Positions 8,987 through 16,637 of a DNA stretch of 64,000 bases are shown here, piece after piece (within the stretch, counting starts at the first letter, position 1; the number at the start of each line of letters is the position of its first letter). The DNA comes from HGW-17 sp964516435. GTDB lineage: Bacteria > Myxococcota_A > Polyangia > HGW-17. The stretch covers positions 1 through 64,000 of the forward strand of contig CAZEZP010000095.1 in assembly GCA_964516435.1 (NCBI GenBank). The letters run 5' to 3'. Below the pieces are notes generated by a model. That model did not search any database and was not told the DNA's origin. It was given only the letters and a program-made list of their open reading frames with translations. The translations under genes were made by a program, and so were the position numbers.

Positions 8987-11374
8987 ATGCACGCAACGAC
9001 CCACGACATCATCCTGAACAATTGCAAGGCACAACCCCTGGCAGGATACCTCAAGGCCCTGGGGGTCCTGAAACTGGTACATGAACAACTGGATCCCAAA
9101 TGCCGGGGATTCTGGAACGAACACCGGCAGTTTGTCCTGCGTTCCACCCACGACCGACAAGCATTGATTGATTTTTTTGTGAACCAGTACCACCCCACCC
9201 CCATTGTGACGCCATGGAACGGCGGAAGCGGATTCTCACCCGGAGAAAACCGGACGGCCATCGATGCCATCTTGAAATCCAATGATCTGCGGTTTGAAGA
9301 GTACCGGCAAGTCATCAACAACATCTTTTCCTGGCCGGAAATGCCAGCCACTTTCCACTCGGTAAGCGATTTGGTCCAGGCATTTTCGCATCATGTATCG
9401 TCCTTGCGACCGGGAAAAAAGCAGAATGAGCTTCAAACTCTGCTCGATGAGTACAATACCGCCCAAGAAAAGGTTCCCCCCCATATTCCTCAACATTCCC
9501 TGGAAGACCTTGAAAAGCAGAAGACTGCTTTCAAAAAATCAATGGGAAAACCCTTCGATGAATTTCTGAAAGCCGCAAAAAAAATCCAGACCAAAGTGAA
9601 TGGATTTCAACGCAAGGGTAACAAGGAAGAGTTGATTGTATTGGCCCGTGCCCGCTTTCGGGATAGCGCACTGGGGTGGATGGACGCTGCCCTGGCCTTG
9701 CGTGAGGATAACGGTGCGCCAGACAATCACTTCAATCCTATTCTGGGAAGCGGTGGGAATGAAGGACGCCTCGATTTTTCCAGCAACTTCATGCAGAACG
9801 TGGTCGACCTTCTTCTCGGACGCCCACGAAATGAACGGCAACACCTTTTGACACTGAGTTTATTCGGTGGCACGGGAACAGGGCTGGAAATCATCAGCAT
9901 CGGGCAGTTCGATCCGGGACGGGCGGGCGGATTCAACCAGGGCCCCGGGATTGAGCACAAGAATTTCCCCGTCAACCGCTGGGATTTCGTGCTGATGCTG
10001 GAAGGAAGCCTGGCGCTAGCTTCCGCCGCGACGCGCAAGATGCAGGAAGGTATCATGCCTGCATTGGGTGCCGTCCCCTTTACCGTGCGCCCCAGCGGCG
10101 TTGGTTTCGATTCGTCTTCCCTGCGAGAAGAGAAAGAAAAAATGCGTGCGGAAACGTGGCTGCCCGTCTGGATCCGCCCTGCCGGATATCCGGAAATCCG
10201 CCACCTGATGGCGGAAGGTCGCTGCCAGATGGGGAAAAAACCGGCGCAAAACGGAATCGATTTCATTCGCGGAATCCGCAGCCTTGGCGTGGACCGCGGG
10301 TTTTCCGAATTTATCCGATACGTGTATGTTGGACGCCGCGGTGACAATTACTTGGCACTTCCGGCAGATATCGTACCGGTTACCTTTTCCGGAAACATCC
10401 GTCTTCTGGATGATCTCGATATCCCGCTCGACAAGGTGGCGCGGTTTATCCGCCAGTTCAAGGAACCTCCAGGTTCCCTGATAACTGCCCATGAATCCGT
10501 CCTTTTGCACCTGTATGCATGCAGCCGTACCCCCCAGAATACTACATTCATGGCATTACTGCGGGCGATCGGCCGTCTGGAAAGACTCCTGGCTACCCGG
10601 GACCACCGGAAACCACGGGAATCCATCAACCCCCTTTCGGGACTCTCGGCCCGGTGGTTGCAGGCGGCTGACGATCAATCCGTCGAATTCCGGATTGCCG
10701 CAGCGCTGGCGTCCATTCGAGGAAATGGCGTTGTGGGCCCCATCCGTGCCAACCTGTGCGACGTAAATCCTCAAAAACCATGGACGTGGGCCGAAGGCAA
10801 CGTGCAGGCGGCCTGGCGGGGAGCATCCGTACCGGAGCGGCTTGCCTCCGTACTGCACCGGCGCCTGGTGGATGCCATCCGCTTCGATGCAAAAGCGCCT
10901 CCATGGTCCGGCACAGTTCAACTTCATGCACAGGATGCTGTTGCTCTCGTACTTCATGAGCATCTTGACTGGGTGAAACTGGAAGAACTGCTGTGGGCCT
11001 TCATGTGGATGAAACACGATGACACGGTCAAGGAGCCACAAAACTGGTCCGTGCCCGTGCAGGAGCATCTGATCCCCCGCGAATATGCACTGTTGCACTG
11101 TACCTTTTCGCCAGACGGCACAGGCCCCGGCAAAACCCGCATTCCCATGGAACCATCCATCATCAACACCCTGCTGGCTGGACGGGTGGGAGACGCCTGC
11201 CAGATGGCACAGCAACGCCTGTTTGCCTCTGGACTGGTACCCTTCCGCGGAGATTATGGAAACTGGCTCGATCCCGTCCGGCTGGCGGCCACACTGCTTG
11301 TTCCCATTTCCAATCCATACGAACTGGAACGCATGGTACTGCGTGAGAAAAACAACACTTCCAAAGGAGAATGA
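8987..11374 (+). CDS. csx17: Cas8-type large Cascade subunit (Csx17 family)
   Basis: 795 residues, beginning 18 bases after cas3 with a GAGGAG ribosome site. Length and position between cas3 and csb1 fit Csx17, the large subunit of type I-G Cascade that is expected to recognise the PAM. I identify it mainly by context plus features such as the Gly-rich segment FGGTGTGLEIISIGQFDPGR and the opening HDIILNNCKAQPLAGYLKALG, which is typical of the family. A charged, probably coiled stretch lies at about 140-205. The gene overlaps the next start by four bases. Confidence 0.9.
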   Translation: MHATTHDIILNNCKAQPLAGYLKALGVLKLVHEQLDPKCRGFWNEHRQFVLRSTHDRQALIDFFVNQYHPTPIVTPWNGGSGFSPGENRTAIDAILKSNDLRFEEYRQVINNIFSWPEMPATFHSVSDLVQAFSHHVSSLRPGKKQNELQTLLDEYNTAQEKVPPHIPQHSLEDLEKQKTAFKKSMGKPFDEFLKAAKKIQTKVNGFQRKGNKEELIVLARARFRDSALGWMDAALALREDNGAPDNHFNPILGSGGNEGRLDFSSNFMQNVVDLLLGRPRNERQHLLTLSLFGGTGTGLEIISIGQFDPGRAGGFNQGPGIEHKNFPVNRWDFVLMLEGSLALASAATRKMQEGIMPALGAVPFTVRPSGVGFDSSSLREEKEKMRAETWLPVWIRPAGYPEIRHLMAEGRCQMGKKPAQNGIDFIRGIRSLGVDRGFSEFIRYVYVGRRGDNYLALPADIVPVTFSGNIRLLDDLDIPLDKVARFIRQFKEPPGSLITAHESVLLHLYACSRTPQNTTFMALLRAIGRLERLLATRDHRKPRESINPLSGLSARWLQAADDQSVEFRIAAALASIRGNGVVGPIRANLCDVNPQKPWTWAEGNVQAAWRGASVPERLASVLHRRLVDAIRFDAKAPPWSGTVQLHAQDAVALVLHEHLDWVKLEELLWAFMWMKHDDTVKEPQNWSVPVQEHLIPREYALLHCTFSPDGTGPGKTRIPMEPSIINTLLAGRVGDACQMAQQRLFASGLVPFRGDYGNWLDPVRLAATLLVPISNPYELERMVLREKNNTSKGE

Positions 11375-12357
11375 TCATGCTGCAAGCTCTCAAGAACCAC
11401 AAACGCTGTCTCATTGAAGTCCCCCTGGTCCCCGTGCAGGGAGAACGTTTCCAGCCAACCGGCTTTCCCGACATCGGAGCTGCCCGCTACCAGTTGCCGG
11501 ATGGAACCTGGAAAATTCTGGTGGAAAGCGCCCAGTCCATGGCCAACCGGCTGGAAGCCACCATTCTGGATAATACCAATGAACTTTGCCCTGAACTCCA
11601 GGGGCTCCCCTATATCCGGGTGCAACTGCAGGGACAGACGACGGCCAAGACCAATAGCCTGCTCGAGGCGCACCGGATCAATTCCCCGTTCATCATTTCC
11701 CTGACTCATTTTAAAGAGAAACTGGCCCATGAAATGAACTACAGCGAAGGCAAGCCAATCGAGTGGCCCAAGGTAGCCAAAACGTTTTTCAAGTATGATG
11801 TGAATTCGCTCATCCATGGTGCGTTCCTGGCTAACTTTGAAGATGGCCGTATCCGGCTGGCCCGTATTCTTTCAGGCTTTATTGAAGCCACCGATATCCG
11901 GGAGGTGCTTTCGGGTGGCGTGAAAAACAACCCGCTAGACCCGACCGGAAAAATCCGCGCAAAAGGTTATGATAAAGATGTATACGGCAACGTCCCCTAT
12001 CACCGCATGGAATACACAGCAAAAGAAATCAAGGCATATTTCAACATTGATCTTGGTCTGGCACATTCGTACCAACTGGGGGATTGCGGATGGGAACTGC
12101 TGATCGGATTGAGCCTGCTCAAAATCCGGCGTCTCCTCGATGGCGGTCTGCGACTGCGCACGGCCTGTGATCTCAAACTGGCGGCACCCCCGGTGTGCAC
12201 GGAACCCGCAGGTTTCCAGTTGCCGGATGAAAAGACCCTACTTTCCTTCGTTCAGGAACGCATCCGTCAGTGCGGTTCCATGTTTGCCAACCCTCCTGTC
12301 ACGGAACTGGTCGCAGAAACAGTGGTAAAGGCGGAAAAAAGCCAGGGAGAAGCATAA
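11371..12357 (+). CDS. csb1: Cas7-type Cascade backbone (Csb1/GSU0053 family)
   Basis: 328 residues. The N-terminus (VPLVPVQGERFQPTGFPDIG, then ESAQSMANRLEA) matches the Csb1/GSU0053 family, the Cas7 homologue that lines the crRNA in type I-G Cascade. The ATG at 11371 overlaps the csx17 stop, but the ATG six bases further on is better placed behind AAAGGAG. Translational coupling is likely. Confidence 0.93.
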   Translation: MIMLQALKNHKRCLIEVPLVPVQGERFQPTGFPDIGAARYQLPDGTWKILVESAQSMANRLEATILDNTNELCPELQGLPYIRVQLQGQTTAKTNSLLEAHRINSPFIISLTHFKEKLAHEMNYSEGKPIEWPKVAKTFFKYDVNSLIHGAFLANFEDGRIRLARILSGFIEATDIREVLSGGVKNNPLDPTGKIRAKGYDKDVYGNVPYHRMEYTAKEIKAYFNIDLGLAHSYQLGDCGWELLIGLSLLKIRRLLDGGLRLRTACDLKLAAPPVCTEPAGFQLPDEKTLLSFVQERIRQCGSMFANPPVTELVAETVVKAEKSQGEA

Positions 12358-12360
12358 ATC

Positions 12361-13812
12361 ATGCTGTATCTGGAATTCCTGTTTCCCCTTGGACGCTATC
12401 ATGCCACGCCATGGGGGCGTCACGTGAATGAAGGCGTCGTCGAATGGCCGCCTTCGCCATTCCGCATCGCACGGGCCATCGCCGCACTGGCATGGGTGCG
12501 ACGCTCGAACTGGACTGCAAAGCAGATCGAAAACGTGCTCAAGATTTTCGAGCTTCCCCCGGTATTCGCCCTGCCGCCAGCTACCACCAGCCACATCCGG
12601 GCATACCTGAGCCAGAACACAAAAAACGTCAAAGACAAGACAAAGATTTTCGACGCATTCGTGGTAATGGAACCGCTGTCCTCCATTTATGCGGGCTATG
12701 AGGCCAGCGTGGATGAGCCAACAAAACGGGACCTGGCAGAATTGCTGGAGGAAATGAACTATCTGGGGCGGTCGGAATCCTGGGTACAGGCCCGTCTGCT
12801 GGACACACTGCCCGAAGGAACCGTTTTCAATTGTGCACCCAATGAAGGGGGAGAACCCGCACGCGGGCAGGAAATCTTCGAAGTGGCCGGTGTACGGCCG
12901 GAGCACGAGTACCAGAAATGCCAGCAGAAACCCAGGAAAGGCAAAGGAAAGGTTTCGGGTTGGATGGAAGCCCTCTGCATGGATACCGGCCAGTGGATTG
13001 ACGAAGGCTGGAACGAGCATCCCTGCATCAAGCCCATTTCCTATCTGCGTCCAGCTTTTTCCCGGGTGCCACAAAAAAATCCTTCACTGGGAATGGGAGG
13101 GCGATTCTCCATTGCCCGTTTTGCCCTGGATTCCACCGTCCTTCCACAAGTCACGGAAGCCATTGCCGTAGCCGAACGGGTCAGGGTCAAATTGATGGGA
13201 ATCGACCGCAGGATGAACAACGGCAACGGAACCCTGATATCGCCGCAGTTTTCTGGAAAGAAAAACGGAAAGCCCGATGAGGGACATGAACACGCCTACA
13301 TCCTGCCTTTGGATGAGGACGGTGATGGAAGGCTGGACCATGTGCTTATCCGCTCACGTAATCCTTTTGGAAACGAAGAACTGCGGGTGCTGGACCGATG
13401 CACAGGTTTCTGGCAACAAGGTGGGCGACCGGACGTGCACATGCTGCTCGTGGGACTTCTGCAGGAACTTCCGCTTTCTTCCCGAAAATGGGTTTCCCAT
13501 ACGCCTTTTGTTACCCGCCGGCACTGGCGGGAGGGAAGAGGCACGATGGAAGACTGGCTGGCATCGGAAATCCGCAAGGAATGTGTCTTCCACGGCCTTC
13601 CGGAACCCGTGGAAATCCGGATTCACCCAGACAGGCAGCCACAACCTTTGGCCCATCCCTATTTCTGGGTAGAATTCCTGCGTTCCCGGAAAAATGAAAA
13701 ACCCCTGCGCGGACATGGATTCACTTTGCTCTTTGATCAGGATGTCAGAGGTCCATTCGCGCTGGGCGCACTGGCCCATTTTGGCCTGGGTACGTTTGTT
13801 CCCGCCCCCTGA
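12361..13812 (+). CDS. csb2: Csb2, Cas5-Cas6 Cascade/processing protein (GSU0054 family)
   Basis: 483 residues, three bases after csb1, behind GGGAGAAG. The N-terminus (LYLEFLFPLGRYHATPWGRHVN, then EWPPSPFRIARAIAA) is typical of Csb2. The family combines a Cas5-like part, which caps the crRNA 5' handle, with a Cas6-like part that cuts the repeat transcript; no separate cas6 is present nearby. The C-terminus has a basic segment followed by a Gly-rich turn (LRGHGFTLLF, GALAHFGLGTF), reminiscent of the Cas6 G-loop. It completes the interference set. Confidence 0.93.
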   Translation: MLYLEFLFPLGRYHATPWGRHVNEGVVEWPPSPFRIARAIAALAWVRRSNWTAKQIENVLKIFELPPVFALPPATTSHIRAYLSQNTKNVKDKTKIFDAFVVMEPLSSIYAGYEASVDEPTKRDLAELLEEMNYLGRSESWVQARLLDTLPEGTVFNCAPNEGGEPARGQEIFEVAGVRPEHEYQKCQQKPRKGKGKVSGWMEALCMDTGQWIDEGWNEHPCIKPISYLRPAFSRVPQKNPSLGMGGRFSIARFALDSTVLPQVTEAIAVAERVRVKLMGIDRRMNNGNGTLISPQFSGKKNGKPDEGHEHAYILPLDEDGDGRLDHVLIRSRNPFGNEELRVLDRCTGFWQQGGRPDVHMLLVGLLQELPLSSRKWVSHTPFVTRRHWREGRGTMEDWLASEIRKECVFHGLPEPVEIRIHPDRQPQPLAHPYFWVEFLRSRKNEKPLRGHGFTLLFDQDVRGPFALGALAHFGLGTFVPAP

Positions 13813-13945
13813 TTCCCCCTGTACTCCCATCGCAGGACAGAAATAATTTCCAGTTTTTAATCCTTTGAAGATTTGGGCGATGGGGCATTCCCGGAACAAA
13901 AGCACACACATTCCAGGATGAGGTCCCCGTTCCCGCGGGCCTGAA
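13813..13945. other. Intergenic spacer after the cas operon
   Basis: AT-richer DNA with no open frame or strong hairpin that I can see. Together with the duplicated fragments to its right it makes a 376-base gap without an intact gene between csb2 and the AAA+ gene. Confidence 0.5.
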
Positions 13946-14101
13946 ACCCGATGCAGGGGCGGGAGGTGTCGTCCTCAGCTTGATAGCGCATTCGCGCTGC
14001 AGGACCTCGTAGAAACGCGCGGGGGACGGCGTTTCGTCCCGGAGGGAGACCGGACGCAGGGCCACGGCGAAATCGCCCGGCGTGAGGCGTTCGAGACGGC
14101 G
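13946..14101 (-). pseudogene. Duplicated 3' end of the neighbouring AAA+ gene
   Basis: About 155 bases closely match 14194-14351, the last ~50 codons of the AAA+ ATPase gene (for example ALRPVSLRDETPSPARFYEVLQ versus ALRQVSLWDETPSP). A one-base shift near the end changes the tail from LKREDDTSRPRIGF to a different frame. A third scrap, GAATCCGATGCGGGG, occurs at 14118-14132, the same words as the gene's terminal codons. The fragment lacks a start and is unlikely to be expressed. It looks like a tandem duplication or the scar of recombination or insertion at this edge of the CRISPR locus. Confidence 0.85.
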
Positions 14102-14188
14102 CAGGCAGTGACCCTCTGGAATCCGATGCGGGGCTTCATCCGTGTCTGGTCATCCAGGCACTCTCGCGATGACATCCCGCCCTTCCCT

Positions 14189-16378
14189 CTAGAATCCGAT
14201 GCGGGGGCGGGAGGTGTCGTCCTCGCGCTTGAGGGCGCATTCGCGCTGCAGGACCTCGTAGAAACGCGCGGGGGACGGCGTTTCGTCCCAGAGTGAGACC
14301 TGGCGCAGGGCCACGGCGAAATCGCCCGGCGTGAGGCGTTCGAGACGGCGCACGCGGGGAAGTTGGCAAACGACAGCTTCCGGAAGTTCACCCGCGGCAT
14401 TCCCATCCAGCACCCCGGCCGAACGCAGGAAGGCGAGAAACATCGCTTCGCGCTGGTCGGGACGCAGGTAGTCGAAGCGAACCTTGAAATCGAAACGGCG
14501 CAGGGTGGCCGGGTCCAGGCGCTCCATCAGGTTGGTGGTGCAGATGAAGATGCCGTCGAAGGATTCCATGCGGGTGAGGAACTCGTTGGTCCGGGTCAGT
14601 TCCCACGAGCGCTCGGCCAGGCGGCGGTCGTAGAGGAATCCGTCGGCCTCGTCGAGCAGCAGCACGGCCCGCTGGCGGTCGGCTTCCTCGAACATGGCGG
14701 CGATGTTCTTCTCGGTTTCGCCCACGTACATGTTCAGCAGGTCCGAGGCCCGGCGCACGACCAGGGGCAGCCCCAGTTCCCGCGCCAGATGGCGTCCGAA
14801 GGCGCTCTTGCCGGTGCCGGAGGGCCCGTAGAAGCAGAAGGTGCCCCGCGCCCGGCGGCGCAGCGCTTCCACCAGCCGCGCGGGATCCACGTCGGTGTTG
14901 AGAAAGCGCAGGTCGTAGCCCTGCGGGTCCGCCTCGCGCGGGGGCAGCGTCTGGCCGAACAGCCTGGCGCTGCGCACCAGGGCGCCTTCCACGATCGCCC
15001 GGGTCTCGTCGGGCGGCTGGCCGTCGACGGCATGGGCCAGACGGGCCGCCTGCTCCAGTTGCGCGGGCGAGAGGGAATCGCAGGCGGCGATGCGGTTCAC
15101 CCAGGCGTCGTCGGAAACCAGATCCCCCAGGTGCCGGCGCACGATGCGCGCGCGCACAGGCAGCGGCGGCACGGGAAAATGCAGGCTGTCGCTGAAGCGG
15201 CGCAGGAACGCCGGGTCGATTTCAGCATGATTGCTCACCCAGAGCGCCGGCGTGGAATTGTTCTCCAGCAGGCGGTTGACCCAGGCCTTTCCGGGAAGGG
15301 GCCGGCGCCGCACCTGCCCGAACACGCGCATGGGCATGTCGTCGGGCGGCGGGAATGCCTCGTCGGCCTCGTCGAAGAGCAGCAGCGAGCCGGGCATGCC
15401 AGAGAGAATCCGCTGACAGGCGTTGTAGGCGCCCATCCGCTTGCCCCCGATGAGGGGATCCCCGTCCTGGTCCTCGTAGGCCACCTCGTACAGCTTCACG
15501 CCCAGTTCATGCGCCAGCGCCTTGCAGAACTCGGTCTTGCCGGTTCCCGGCGGGCCGTGCAGCAGCACATTCACGCCCGGCAGGCGCCGGTCGATGGCCG
15601 CACGCAGGTAGTCGCACAGCCAGCGGGCCACCTGCGCCAGGTGGGGGAAATCGTCCAGGCGCAGGCGGGCCTCGGTCGTGGGCACCAGAAAGATCCCGAT
15701 GATGTCGCCCTCTTCGATGCCATAGCGCATGAGCACCTCGTTGAGGCGCGAGAGCAGGCCCAGACGGTAGCCATTCCCCAGGAAATCCCGCGATTCGAGT
15801 TCCAGGATGCCGGTGATGCGCAGCGGCGCCTCGGGATGCAGCGCCTGCAGCACGCCGTCGCGCGGCGCATTCGTGGCGACGGCGATGGCCTGGGCCAGAA
15901 GTTCCGCGGTTTCGAAACCACCAGTGTTGTTCAGGAAGTCCCGGAATCCCGAAAAGTTGCTTGATACCAGCGCGAAGCGCAGCACGGCCCGGTCCGCTTC
16001 GCCCAGGCTCATGCACTGGCCCAGCACCTCCACGCTGCGCAGCAGGGGGAGGTCCGGCGGCAGTTCGATGCGCTCGAGTTCCTCCAGGCGCTTCTGCAGC
16101 AGGCGCCTCCAGCGCCGTTCGCCCCATTTCGCCAGTTTCGCCTGGTCGAACACCACATCGCCATCCTCGTCCTTCGTCATCGGCAGGTCGATGCCGGTGA
16201 GCGCCAGGAACCCCTCGTCGAGCATCAGATGGTTCAGGCCGAAACTGCTGCGCAGGAGCCGGAACCAGCCGAAATGCAGGCACATGCGCAGCAGGTAGAT
16301 GGCGGGGATAGCATTGGCGATCTGCTTGTTCTCCGGTTGAAACCCCAGACGACTGCGTTTCGTGGATGACCTGGGCAT
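14189..16378 (-). CDS. Tandem AAA+ ATPase
   Basis: 729 residues with GGGGAGG seven bases before the ATG. Two AAA+ modules: the first has Walker A GPPGTGKTEF (~270) and Walker B LLLFDEADEAF; the second has GPSGTGKSAF (~515) and VLLLDEADGFL. About 230 helical residues precede them and have no recognised domain. The second module includes an arginine-rich TLRRFDFKV segment like the arginine finger region of Cdc48/FtsH-type AAA proteins. It presumably acts as a hexameric unfoldase or remodeller in the cytoplasm, with unknown substrate. It is convergent with the CRISPR operon and stands alone; a defence role is possible but unsupported. Confidence 0.85.
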   Translation of the reverse strand: MPRSSTKRSRLGFQPENKQIANAIPAIYLLRMCLHFGWFRLLRSSFGLNHLMLDEGFLALTGIDLPMTKDEDGDVVFDQAKLAKWGERRWRRLLQKRLEELERIELPPDLPLLRSVEVLGQCMSLGEADRAVLRFALVSSNFSGFRDFLNNTGGFETAELLAQAIAVATNAPRDGVLQALHPEAPLRITGILELESRDFLGNGYRLGLLSRLNEVLMRYGIEEGDIIGIFLVPTTEARLRLDDFPHLAQVARWLCDYLRAAIDRRLPGVNVLLHGPPGTGKTEFCKALAHELGVKLYEVAYEDQDGDPLIGGKRMGAYNACQRILSGMPGSLLLFDEADEAFPPPDDMPMRVFGQVRRRPLPGKAWVNRLLENNSTPALWVSNHAEIDPAFLRRFSDSLHFPVPPLPVRARIVRRHLGDLVSDDAWVNRIAACDSLSPAQLEQAARLAHAVDGQPPDETRAIVEGALVRSARLFGQTLPPREADPQGYDLRFLNTDVDPARLVEALRRRARGTFCFYGPSGTGKSAFGRHLARELGLPLVVRRASDLLNMYVGETEKNIAAMFEEADRQRAVLLLDEADGFLYDRRLAERSWELTRTNEFLTRMESFDGIFICTTNLMERLDPATLRRFDFKVRFDYLRPDQREAMFLAFLRSAGVLDGNAAGELPEAVVCQLPRVRRLERLTPGDFAVALRQVSLWDETPSPARFYEVLQRECALKREDDTSRPRIGF

Positions 16379-16637
16379 TGCTGCCTCCCCGGAAAGCGCC
16401 GCGGAAAAAGTTCAATCAGGGACACATTGGGCCCGGCGCTCCCGGAAAAAGGACGGCGGCAAAGGCGTTTTCTGACGGGAATGGCCATGCAGGCAAGGTG
16501 TGCGTGAACGGGCGCACGGCCAATATCGCTGCGGCGGCAATCCAGCAGGACCGTTGATTCCGCGCGTGAAAGAACGCACGGCTTCCTTTTCGATGCAGAG
16601 GCGGAAAATACCAGGCGGCGAACCGATAAAAAGTGCC

